A stretch of DNA of 16,259 nucleotides from Gammaproteobacteria bacterium. GTDB lineage: Bacteria; Pseudomonadota; Gammaproteobacteria; SZUA-152. Under the pieces are notes generated by a model. It did no database searches. It was not told where the DNA came from and saw nothing but the letters and a program-made list of their open reading frames with translations. Positions 1 to 6,936 of the stretch are shown here, piece after piece. The stretch is from positions 1 through 16,259 of the forward strand of contig JAUVNZ010000009.1 of assembly GCA_030599435.1 (NCBI GenBank), written 5' to 3'. Position 1 is the stretch's first letter. Every line of letters begins with the position of its first letter. The translations under genes were made by a program, and so were the position numbers.

Positions 1-12
1 AAGTCATCAACG

Positions 13-41
13 AAAAAGGGGTCAGCTGACCCCTTTTTTTT
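13..41 (+). terminator. Rho-independent terminator of the upstream unit
   Basis: A perfect inverted repeat (GGGGTCAGCTGACCCC, 18-33) is flanked by a run of A (13-17) on the left and a run of T (34-41) on the right. This is the classic intrinsic terminator shape, and the symmetric A and T runs mean it could work in both directions. It separates whatever lies to the left from the chaperone gene that follows, so the gene at 177 probably has its own promoter in 42-165. Confidence 0.85.
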
Positions 42-79
42 GTGCGGTCCAAATTGTAAGCTGTTTATTACGGTATTAT

Positions 80-94
80 TCCCGATGTTCGGGA
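80..94. repeat. Short inverted repeat upstream of the chaperone gene
   Basis: TCCCGA-TGT-TCGGGA is a perfect 6-bp inverted repeat with a 3-base spacer, in the 135-base gap between the terminator and the chaperone gene. It has no T run, so it is not a terminator. It could be an operator half-site pair or a leader hairpin. I do not recognise it as the site of a known regulator. It is short enough to be chance. Confidence 0.3.
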
Positions 95-176
95 TATGTT
101 GGTGCTCATGCAAAATAAAGAGTGCTATCAAGTTCCTGTGCTGTTCTATGTTGCGAGTTAAAGGTGATTGTTGATT

Positions 177-1223
177 ATGAGTAAAATGATCTTGAAATGG
201 TTGTTACTGGCTGCCCTGCTGAGTTGGGTTGTGAGCCAGGTACAGGCCGCTGATGGGGTTGAGGGAAAAGCCACACAAAAGGGTGGGGAGAAGGGTGGAG
301 CGCCATCGTCAACAAGAACTGCGACGAATGCGGATAAAGGCCTTGATTACATCGCTATCGTCGGTGGTGAACGCATTGGGATGAATTACTATATCGGCAC
401 TTTGCGCGAGGGGATGCGTGAGCGATTTTATCACGGCAAAACACCTGAGGGTGAATTAAAGAAGTATCGAAAAGAGGTTGCTGAACAGCTGGTATCACGT
501 TTGTTATCAATTCAGGAAGCAAAACGTCGCGGGTTAAAACCCAATTCGGAAGCGGTAAGAAAAGCCATTGAGGCTTTCGATGCAAAGTATAAAGATGATC
601 CAAAATGGTCCAAGGCACGTGAAAGGGTGCTTAAGCAGCTGAAGGAAAAATTGCAGGGAGACAGTCTGGCAGAGTTGCTTGAGAAGCAGATCCGTTCTGT
701 GTCGGCTCCAAATAAGAGTGAACTACGACATTATTACGAGACGCACAAGGATCTCTTTACAACTCCGGCTCGCGAGCGGGTATCATTGATATTATTAAAA
801 GTTGATCCTTCTTCAGGTGGCAAGGTGTGGGAGCAGGCAAGCAAGGAAGCCAATAATATTCTGGAGAGAATAAATAAGGGCGCGGATTTTGCGGATATGG
901 CGCGAATTCATTCAGGCGATGAATCTGCTCAGAATGGGGGTGACATGGGTTATGCTCATTCGGGAATGCTGGGCAAAATTGCGCAGAGTGTGCTTAATCT
1001 TATGGAGCCTGGAGAAGTGTCGTCACCAGTGGTTCTTTTGGAAGGCGTTGCCTTGTTTCGCCTGGAGAGTCGTGTGAAGTCTGTACTAAATCCTCTGCAA
1101 TCAGTAAGAGAACGTGCGTCAAGCTTGTACCAACGTGATAGGGGTGAGCAAGCCTGGAAAGAATTGCTTGCTAGGCTGCAGGCTAAAACAAAAATTGAAT
1201 ACAACGATGCGCCCTGGAAATAA
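177..1223 (+). CDS. Secreted SurA/PpiC-like peptidyl-prolyl isomerase (parvulin-type chaperone)
   Basis: This is a 348-residue periplasmic or outer-membrane-facing folding factor. It has a Sec signal peptide (hydrophobic core near residues 6-19, cleavage after QVQA). A low-complexity Gly/Lys/Thr linker follows, then a helical SurA-N-like region (about 55-185) and a parvulin domain (about 198-302) with the typical NGGDMG loop and GEVSSPV segment. Both conserved parvulin histidines appear replaced: the usual SHIL is SLIL, and the usual G-Y-H is G-V-A. Catalytic isomerase activity is therefore doubtful and a holdase role is plausible. I prefer the ATG at 177, which has AAGGTG ten bases upstream, over an in-frame TTG at 168 that sits almost on that sequence. 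Its place at the head of a cytochrome cluster suggests it serves the beta-barrel or the secreted cytochromes. The family assignment is firm; the client is inferred. Confidence 0.9.
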   Translation: MSKMILKWLLLAALLSWVVSQVQAADGVEGKATQKGGEKGGAPSSTRTATNADKGLDYIAIVGGERIGMNYYIGTLREGMRERFYHGKTPEGELKKYRKEVAEQLVSRLLSIQEAKRRGLKPNSEAVRKAIEAFDAKYKDDPKWSKARERVLKQLKEKLQGDSLAELLEKQIRSVSAPNKSELRHYYETHKDLFTTPARERVSLILLKVDPSSGGKVWEQASKEANNILERINKGADFADMARIHSGDESAQNGGDMGYAHSGMLGKIAQSVLNLMEPGEVSSPVVLLEGVALFRLESRVKSVLNPLQSVRERASSLYQRDRGEQAWKELLARLQAKTKIEYNDAPWK

Positions 1224-1344
1224 TGCCCTGTACTTTCAGGCGGTGGCTTTATAGTTAAGCTATGTTGTGTGTTTTAGACGGGACTATTGTAGCTATAGTG
1301 TATAAGGGCAGAGGTAGTGGGGTAATTTAAGATGTGGGGAGGTG

Positions 1345-1362
1345 TGCAAAATCAATTTTGCA
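1345..1362 (+). promoter_or_regulatory. Leader hairpin / inverted repeat before the beta-barrel gene
   Basis: TGCAAAA-TCAA-TTTTGCA is a perfect 7-bp inverted repeat with a 4-base loop. It lies in the 219-base gap between the chaperone stop and the preferred beta-barrel start at 1443. No T run follows, so it is not an intrinsic terminator. If translation really began at the upstream in-frame ATG (1332), the repeat would lie inside the coding region. If it starts at 1443, the repeat is in the leader and could act as an operator or mRNA structure. I found no convincing -35/-10 pair in the gap. Confidence 0.35.
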
Positions 1363-1442
1363 GCTCTGGGTTTTCTAGGAGTAATTTTGTAAAAGCGTTT
1401 TTTGTGCAGGTGATTCCCACGACGTTGGGGTGTTGTATAGCC

Positions 1443-3233
1443 ATGTTCGTTAAGAAACCCGGCTGGCCAGGAAAAGTGTTATTACGGACTGTAGTGGGTT
1501 GTGTGACTGCATCCATTCTAGTGGTTTCTGGCAGTGCCAATGCTTTGTTTGGAAGTTTTATGCCTTTGAACCTTTCTGGTTCTTTGAAATATAGCTATGG
1601 GTATTTAACTGCAGGGGGCGCGGAGTCTGAAACAACAACTCTGACGGGAACTCTCAATGCGGCGGGTTATATCTGGCAGCCCTGGTTTGCAACGACTTCT
1701 GCAGCATTGAACCTGGGGTTATCTAATACTGAGACGACTTCACGCAGTTCTGATTCGACATCAACGTCCGGCTCGTTTAATTTGGGTATTTTTCCCCGTA
1801 GCCGTTTTCCCTTTTCATTGAATTACTCCGTTTCAGACAGCCGTATCGATGCATTCTCTGAAGCGACTCAGGATACAGGTACTTCCACCTATACGATCAG
1901 CCGATTAACCTTGCGGCAAATTTATGAGGGACGAAGAAGTCGGCGCTCAATTGGGTCGCGTACCAGCCTCTGGTATTCAACAACAGATTACGATTCCAAC
2001 AATGTTGAGTCTGAAAGTGAATCGATGGGTTTGGAATATAAGATCAGGCTTGTGCCACATAATTTCTCAGTGTCAGCAAGTCGTTCTTCAAGCAGTTCCA
2101 GCGACTCTTCTTTGAAGCCATTAACGGATGTAGCAAGCATAAACCACACGTATACGCCTGATTCTGATTTAGGGGTGACCAACCTGGTCTCAGCGGTAAA
2201 AATAAACGATGGAACAGGCGATAATAAAAACTCTATTTCACAAATCTCGAGTAATTTTTTCTGGCGCCCGGAACATCGTGCTGTCAATGTTAATGGCGGG
2301 GTTCGCGTTACTGAAAGTGAGACCTTGTCCCAGGGAGTGAGTACGGAGCAAAAAAGTTTGAATACGAATATGGGTTTGAGTTATCGATTGACACGTCGTT
2401 TGAATGTAGGTGCAAGTATGGCGTTGGGTTCTTCAGATCTTGGAGATACCCAGACACTCTCAACGACTCAAGCGGTTCGTTTAAACTATAACTCCAGGCG
2501 TAGCCAAATTGTCGGGTTCAGTTACAATTGGCAGTGGGGCGTCAATGCAAGCAATTCAGATGCTCGCACCGATGATGGCATTACTGAGACGACAACGTCA
2601 GTACAGACAACTGGGATGCAGTTGGGACATTCAGGTTCTAGGAACTGGACGCCGGGTAAAAATTCATCGATTTCTTTAAATCTGTCCCAGGCAGGCAATG
2701 TGAATAGGAGTTCTGAAAACGACGAGATTTCAAGGGGGATTAATCATGGCGCAGGCCTGTCATGGAATCGTCGCAGCCGTTCCGGAGCATTATATGGTAA
2801 CTTGCAGCTTTCTGATTCGCGATCCTATGGTCAGCAGGACTCTGAATTCCAACATCTTAACGCATCGATTTCTCAGGATGTGGCCATTAGCCGACTAAGC
2901 AGTTTTGCAGGAACCGTGGGTTATACAGACAGCCGGCAGAAAACCATTTCTGATATTCCCGGGGTATCTACGTCAAGTATTAACCGTTTCGCCAGAGCCA
3001 ATTTTTCATATCGCCATGACAGGCCATTTGGTTTTTACAATATGCATTTTTCCTCAAGGCTAACGGGTAGTAAAATAATCGATAGTTTTAATCCGGAGAC
3101 CCTCTGGGACTGGGATAATCGACTCCGATATCGCCTTGGATTGCTGGATACCACACTAAGTTTGCGTATAATCGAGAGTGCAGGGGGTCAAGTATCAAAA
3201 TCGCTGTATTTTCAGGCTTCTCGCAGTTTTTAA
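1443..3233 (+). CDS. Outer-membrane beta-barrel (porin-like) of the cytochrome conduit
   Basis: The 596-residue product starts with a strong signal peptide (hydrophobic stretch ending in SGSANA, cut before LFGSF). The rest is Ser/Thr/Asn-rich with alternating hydrophobic and polar residues, repeated aromatic girdle positions (for example FSVSAS, VGFSYNW, FARANFSY), and Arg-rich or Asn/Asp-rich turns. It ends in ...SLYFQASRSF. A C-terminal phenylalanine in an amphipathic last strand is the usual outer-membrane barrel signal. It contains no CxxCH motif. An in-frame ATG at 1332 would add 37 residues before the signal peptide. I reject it because it makes an implausibly long n-region, although GGGG sits nine bases upstream of it and only GGGGTG ten bases upstream of 1443. 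Next to c7-type triheme cytochromes it fits the barrel of a porin-cytochrome conduit or a cytochrome export channel. Family membership is by architecture, not by recognised sequence identity. Confidence 0.8.
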   Translation: MFVKKPGWPGKVLLRTVVGCVTASILVVSGSANALFGSFMPLNLSGSLKYSYGYLTAGGAESETTTLTGTLNAAGYIWQPWFATTSAALNLGLSNTETTSRSSDSTSTSGSFNLGIFPRSRFPFSLNYSVSDSRIDAFSEATQDTGTSTYTISRLTLRQIYEGRRSRRSIGSRTSLWYSTTDYDSNNVESESESMGLEYKIRLVPHNFSVSASRSSSSSSDSSLKPLTDVASINHTYTPDSDLGVTNLVSAVKINDGTGDNKNSISQISSNFFWRPEHRAVNVNGGVRVTESETLSQGVSTEQKSLNTNMGLSYRLTRRLNVGASMALGSSDLGDTQTLSTTQAVRLNYNSRRSQIVGFSYNWQWGVNASNSDARTDDGITETTTSVQTTGMQLGHSGSRNWTPGKNSSISLNLSQAGNVNRSSENDEISRGINHGAGLSWNRRSRSGALYGNLQLSDSRSYGQQDSEFQHLNASISQDVAISRLSSFAGTVGYTDSRQKTISDIPGVSTSSINRFARANFSYRHDRPFGFYNMHFSSRLTGSKIIDSFNPETLWDWDNRLRYRLGLLDTTLSLRIIESAGGQVSKSLYFQASRSF

Positions 3234-3298
3234 TGGTAAGGATGTGGGGTAAGATGGTTCTTTAGCCAACTACAAAGCTAATTAATATGATGAATTTT

Positions 3299-3318
3299 TA
3301 TAATGATCTGAAAAGATC
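3299..3318 (+). promoter_or_regulatory. Possible -10 box and leader hairpin before the triheme genes
   Basis: A perfect TATAAT (3299-3304) lies 40 bases before the start of the triheme cytochrome at 3345, but no good -35 hexamer is found 16-18 bases upstream. It is followed directly by a small hairpin, GATCT-GAAA-AGATC (3305-3318), with a stable GNRA-type loop. If TATAAT is used, the hairpin would overlap the start of the transcript. The support is moderate to weak in this A/T-rich gap. Confidence 0.3.
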
Positions 3319-3344
3319 GGGTTCAGTAAAGATGGAGGGGATCT

Positions 3345-3752
3345 ATGTATAAGTCAGCATTGATTGGCTTGCTGGGCATGATGGCTACGCTCGCATTGCC
3401 ACAGGCTGCTCAGGCAGAATATGCGGATGTGGTTATCAACAACTACTCAGATGCCGCTGGAATGCGGCCAGCTGTATTCCCGCATTGGTATCACCGTATT
3501 CGTTTCCGCTGTAAGGTTTGTCACGCGGATCTTGGTTTTAAATTCAAAGCAGGTGGCAACAAGATCACCATGGCCAAGATTATAGACGGTAAATTCTGTG
3601 GCGCATGTCATAACGGGGAAATTTCATGGTCAGTTGAAAACTGCGGTATGTGTCATTCGGGTGCCCCGGGAACACCGACACAAATCCATGGCAGTACAGT
3701 CCAGCGTTTGGTAGCACCAACGTATAAATCACTGGACAAGAAAGCCAAGTAA
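3345..3752 (+). CDS. Periplasmic triheme cytochrome c (c7-type, compact form)
   Basis: This 135-residue protein has a signal peptide cut after AAQA (residue 24) and three heme motifs: CKVCH (56-60), CGACH (85-89) and CGMCH (100-104). The spacing, the FPHWYH segment just before heme 1, and the GGNKITMAKI segment between hemes 1 and 2 match the c7-type triheme domain (the TIGR04257 'nanowire_3heme' style, from memory). His47 and His50 are candidate distal ligands. The start is well supported by GGAGG six bases upstream. It lacks the N-terminal extension of the other two triheme proteins here. The next triheme gene follows after 19 bases, so the two are surely co-transcribed. The likely role is electron carriage in the periplasm or at the base of the beta-barrel. 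Confidence 0.92.
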   Translation: MYKSALIGLLGMMATLALPQAAQAEYADVVINNYSDAAGMRPAVFPHWYHRIRFRCKVCHADLGFKFKAGGNKITMAKIIDGKFCGACHNGEISWSVENCGMCHSGAPGTPTQIHGSTVQRLVAPTYKSLDKKAK

Positions 3753-3771
3753 GCTGACAAGGGGGGATATA

Positions 3772-4434
3772 ATGAATATAAAGCACTTCTTCCTGGTAGT
3801 GGCCATTGCGTTGGTATTACCAGTAGCTGGAATGAATGCTGAGGCTGCTAAACAGCCAGCAAAAGCGGCTAAACCTGCAAAGGCTAAGGTCAGTGGGGCG
3901 AATACGTTTAATCGATTGCTGAAAAAAGAGAAAGTACGAAATTTGGCACCTGCTGAAGATGGTATTCACGATGCTAGTAGTGACAGCACAAACGTATTGC
4001 AACCACCATTGATTGCATATGATGGTTTACCAAAAACTGAGTTTGGCAACTATGTGGATTGGGTAAAATCTTTGGACAAGGGGCTATTGAAGCCTCGTTA
4101 TGATCGATTTGATCCAGCTATTGAGCCGCTGGTGATGGATCTGAACATTGTGCGTGAAGTGAAAGCTTCCATGCCCGATGTGGTATTTCCACATAAACCA
4201 CATACTCAATGGCTACATTGCTCTAATTGCCATCCAAAAATTTTCATACCGCAGAAAAATGCCAACGTAATGCCCATGTCGGCGATTTTACTAGGGACTA
4301 AATGCGGAGTTTGTCATGGCAAGGTAGCGTTTCCTATCACGACAAAATCGTGTAGGAAATGCCACTCCAAAGCAAAGCCAAAAAATTGGAAGCCACCAAA
4401 AAGTAAGGCAAGTCTTAAGACTCCGTGGCGCTGA
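3772..4434 (+). CDS. Triheme cytochrome c (c7-type) with N-terminal extension
   Basis: This is a 220-residue secreted protein. After a signal peptide (cut near MNAEA, residues 21-25) comes a Lys/Ala/Pro-rich linker (26-45). A conserved non-heme region follows (about 60-135: DGIHD, eight residues, LQPP, then WVKSLDKG), then the c7-type triheme domain with CSNCH (150-154), CGVCH (178-182) and CRKCH (194-198). FPHKPHTQW just before heme 1 supplies likely distal histidines. The tail is very basic. A strong AAGGGGGG Shine-Dalgarno lies five bases before the ATG. The gene forms a two-gene unit with the triheme gene upstream and is followed by a clear terminator. It is a diverged paralogue of the cytochrome at 6367, sharing both the extension and the heme domain. 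Confidence 0.92.
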   Translation: MNIKHFFLVVAIALVLPVAGMNAEAAKQPAKAAKPAKAKVSGANTFNRLLKKEKVRNLAPAEDGIHDASSDSTNVLQPPLIAYDGLPKTEFGNYVDWVKSLDKGLLKPRYDRFDPAIEPLVMDLNIVREVKASMPDVVFPHKPHTQWLHCSNCHPKIFIPQKNANVMPMSAILLGTKCGVCHGKVAFPITTKSCRKCHSKAKPKNWKPPKSKASLKTPWR

Positions 4435-4480
4435 AGTAGTTGTTGAATCGTAGGATTATCCTGCTTGATGAGTAACATAC

Positions 4481-4518
4481 AAAACGCAGTGCAGGACGAA
4501 TGGCCTGTACTGCGTTTT
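4481..4518 (+). terminator. Strong hairpin terminator after the first two triheme genes
   Basis: A 15-bp stem, AAAACGCAGTGCAGG (4481-4495) with CCTGTACTGCGTTTT (4504-4518), contains one G-T wobble and an 8-base loop. The stem ends in its own TTTT run, and the A/T symmetry allows termination in both directions. It ends the transcript of the two triheme genes and implies a separate promoter for the lipoprotein gene at 4599. Confidence 0.8.
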
Positions 4519-4563
4519 AAGTTTTAACTAGATAGTTTCAATTAGTGTATGCGAGCCTGATTT

Positions 4564-4586
4564 AAGTTTAGCCAAACTTGTATATA
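4564..4586 (+). promoter_or_regulatory. Inverted repeat abutting a TATATA box before the cupredoxin lipoprotein gene
   Basis: AAGTTT-AGCC-AAACTT (4564-4579) is a perfect 6-bp inverted repeat one base before TATATATAGG (4581-4590). The TATATA could serve as a -10 box; CTGATT 18 bases upstream is a poor -35. A repeat lying between -35 and -10 would be well placed for a repressor or a MerR-type activator. Because the terminator at 4481-4518 closes the previous unit, a promoter is expected in this stretch, but the hexamers themselves are weak. Confidence 0.3.
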
Positions 4587-4598
4587 TAGGGATACTAA

Positions 4599-6275
4599 AT
4601 GTCTTTACATCGTTTTTTAATCTTGCATGTGCTTGTGGCGGCGATCGCCCTGGTGTTAGTTTCTTGTGGTGGTCAACCGGTGCAACCGGAAGTGCAGGAC
4701 AAGGTTGTTGAGCCTGTTGAGCCTGTTGAACCGGCTATCGAAATAATTCCTCGCAAGAACCTGGATGAGCCCAGGATAGCTATGGAGCCTCTTCCTGCGG
4801 ATGAACCCATAGGTGAGCCAGCGGAAGAACTTAAGATATCTGAGGAAACAGTTTCCGAAGAGGTGAAAGACCAAGCGCCTGTAAAAGAAATAAATGATTC
4901 TGAAGATAAGCTAAAAGAAGAAGTTTCATCCCCGGTAGCGGCACCAGTTGAAGTCCCGGCTCAAATACCTACACAAATACCAACACAAAAAACTCAAGCG
5001 CCGTCTCCTGCGACAGATACGGCGCCAATTTCAATGCCTACAGATCCGAACACTTTTATTGTCACTGTAGGTTTGAAGGCAGCACCACACCCATCTTTTG
5101 GTAAGGGCCATGCCATGGGTTTTTTGATAAATGGCGTGTCAGGAAAACAGTTGGTACTGGAGCGAGGAAAATCTTATACGTTTGATATACGCACAGATCC
5201 AAAACACGATGTTTATTTGTCCAAAAAAGTTATTGGTTGGGGTAGTGCTCCGATTGCTGAAGGCGTGACGGGAGCGTATACCTATAAAGGTAAAATGATA
5301 TTTAGCCCGGGTAGTTCAACCCCAGATAACGTTTATTACTCATGCCGAAATCATCCTCACATGGGTGCACTTATCCAGATAGTAAATCCGGGCGAGAAAG
5401 CTAAAGCAATAAAACAATCAACCACATCTTCTCCTGCTGCCGCTGCAATAAAATCATTAAGCTCCAAGGGTATGGAGTCCAATGTTACGGCCTCCAAGGT
5501 AAAACAAAAATTAATGTTTGCCGAAATGATGTCAAATTCCAAAGGTTCGAAGCGCGTTCTTGCCAGTCAAAATAGTGAGGCGAAGCGATTGCTCAATAAT
5601 GCAAAATCTCTGATTTCGAAAGGGCGTAAAAAGTCTCTTGCAGGAGAATTGCCTGAAGCACTAGCATTAGCTGACAAGTCATTGAAAATGATGAGCGAGG
5701 CCACGCGTTTGGTACCAGGTGTGGAAGAAATGGCGCAGTTGGCTGAAAATTACAAATTGTCGCTTACCGGGATTCGTGATTATCAAAAATCACATAAGGA
5801 TAATCTGGCGCGATTAGAGAAATTAGGCGCAGTATCTGATGATGCTCGTTACGATGAAGCAGAAGTAGCTAAAAAATTATCAGCTGCGCAGAAATTGGCG
5901 GACAATAAAAACTATATGCGTGCAAATGTTCTTTTAAGTGAGGTTCAAAAGACAATTACAGTGGCGCTACACAAGATGCTAGATTCCAGCACTATTGTTT
6001 ACGATTTAAATTTTGCGACGGCAGCTGATGAATATAATTATGAATTAAAGCGTTTTATTAGTTATGAAGAGTTGATACCCGTAGCGATTGAAGCGAAAAA
6101 ACCTGCACCTGGTGCTATCAAACTTATGCACAGTTTTTATGAGAAAGCCCGCAAACGACGTGATCAGGCTGTAGCTAGAGCGGCAGAAGGTAAGTACGGT
6201 GATGCAATAGCAATGCTACAGCAGGCAACTAAAACTGTCCGACGGGCATTGCGAATGGTAGGTGTGATGCAATAG
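4599..6275 (+). CDS. Lipoprotein with cupredoxin-like (type-1 copper) domain and helical C-terminal half
   Basis: This 558-residue product has a lipobox LVSC with lipidation at Cys23. An acidic Pro/Glu/Val-rich stalk follows (about 27-150, with short VEP and QIPT repeats), then a cupredoxin-like beta domain (about 150-263). The domain ends in C249-R-N-H252-P-H-M255, the same Cys-x2-His-x2-Met spacing as the type-1 copper site of amicyanin. His203 in a YTFDIRTDPKHDVYL segment is the expected first copper ligand. Residues 280-558 are predicted helical and rich in Lys/Ala/Glu with TPR-like pieces, of no family I recognise. AGGG lies seven bases before the ATG. It sits between triheme cytochrome genes, so a copper electron-transfer step or copper sensing at the membrane is plausible. 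The copper site is seen by motif; the role is inferred. I know no named protein with this exact architecture. Confidence 0.85.
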   Translation: MSLHRFLILHVLVAAIALVLVSCGGQPVQPEVQDKVVEPVEPVEPAIEIIPRKNLDEPRIAMEPLPADEPIGEPAEELKISEETVSEEVKDQAPVKEINDSEDKLKEEVSSPVAAPVEVPAQIPTQIPTQKTQAPSPATDTAPISMPTDPNTFIVTVGLKAAPHPSFGKGHAMGFLINGVSGKQLVLERGKSYTFDIRTDPKHDVYLSKKVIGWGSAPIAEGVTGAYTYKGKMIFSPGSSTPDNVYYSCRNHPHMGALIQIVNPGEKAKAIKQSTTSSPAAAAIKSLSSKGMESNVTASKVKQKLMFAEMMSNSKGSKRVLASQNSEAKRLLNNAKSLISKGRKKSLAGELPEALALADKSLKMMSEATRLVPGVEEMAQLAENYKLSLTGIRDYQKSHKDNLARLEKLGAVSDDARYDEAEVAKKLSAAQKLADNKNYMRANVLLSEVQKTITVALHKMLDSSTIVYDLNFATAADEYNYELKRFISYEELIPVAIEAKKPAPGAIKLMHSFYEKARKRRDQAVARAAEGKYGDAIAMLQQATKTVRRALRMVGVMQ

Positions 6276-6366
6276 CGCATTGCAATGGATGAGTAATAAT
6301 AAGTAAGCTCCCGGTAATTTTGATTTAAAGTTTTACATGTGTTTATTAAAAAGTAGTCATATTAAA

Positions 6367-6936
6367 ATGAGATTGAATTATTTTTCTTTGCGGCAAGTGG
6401 TTCATGTGGCGTTTGCACTAATGCTTTCTTTTTATATCAGCAATATTGTTGCTGATGAAGGCGGAGGGCATTATCAGTTGCATGGCGATGTCGTACCAAT
6501 ACAAAAAGACGGTATCCATGATCCTGAGAATGCGGCTGTCAGTATTTTGCAACCTCCTGCAGACGCAATGAAAGATTTTCCTCGCGATAAGCGTGGAGTT
6601 ATTAACTGGGTGGAAACTCTGGATAGTGGTGTGATTGCGCCGCGTACCGGAGTGTCAGGCTCAGAAAAAATGCATTCAGTTGATTTTGATGTGATATTTA
6701 AAAATACTGCATCTATGCCTTATGTGCGTTTTCCGCATTTACCTCATACGAAATGGTTAACCTGTAAGAATTGTCATCCGGCTATATTCCTGCCTCAACG
6801 GGGTGGCAATTTCATTACCATGGCTTCCATTATTGAAGGCGAATTCTGTGGCGTTTGTCATGGCAAAGTTGCTTTCCCACCATTGGAGTGTAATCGATGT
6901 CACAGTGTTGCCCGCGACAACGTTGGGCTTCGCTAG
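6367..6936 (+). CDS. Third triheme cytochrome c (c7-type) with N-terminal extension
   Basis: This 189-residue protein has a signal peptide cut after NIVA (residue 29) and an extension with DGIHD, eight residues, LQPP and WVETLDSG (about 48-89). The triheme domain carries CKNCH (133-137), CGVCH (161-165) and CNRCH (175-179). FPHLPHTKW precedes heme 1 and GGNFITMASI separates hemes 1 and 2. The extension and the CGVCHGKVAFP segment closely match the cytochrome at 3772, which marks a duplication. The start is uncertain: an in-frame ATG at 6337 gives ten more residues, and neither ATG has a clear Shine-Dalgarno. I chose 6367 for a normal signal-peptide n-region. The last 40 bases overlap the next gene, whose start codon lies inside the third heme motif. 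Confidence 0.9.
   Translation: MRLNYFSLRQVVHVAFALMLSFYISNIVADEGGGHYQLHGDVVPIQKDGIHDPENAAVSILQPPADAMKDFPRDKRGVINWVETLDSGVIAPRTGVSGSEKMHSVDFDVIFKNTASMPYVRFPHLPHTKWLTCKNCHPAIFLPQRGGNFITMASIIEGEFCGVCHGKVAFPPLECNRCHSVARDNVGLR
6885..6888 (+). promoter_or_regulatory. Ribosome-binding site inside the upstream cytochrome gene
   Basis: GGAG lies eight bases before the ATG at 6897, within the codons just before the third heme motif of the triheme cytochrome. It decides the start of the NHL lipoprotein gene, because no later ATG, GTG or TTG in that frame would keep a complete lipoprotein signal peptide. Confidence 0.6.

Noticed and set aside
54..79. TTGTAA / TATTAT as a promoter for the chaperone gene
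   Set aside because: The spacer is 14 bases, too short for a normal sigma-70 promoter.
5343..5363. Cys-His cluster in the lipoprotein as a heme site
   Set aside because: The order is C-x2-H-P-H-M, not CxxCH. It fits a copper site instead.
6268..6284. TGCAAT-AGCGC-ATTGCA hairpin over the stop codon of the copper lipoprotein gene
   Set aside because: The stem is only 6 bp with no T run after it. It is not a credible terminator.
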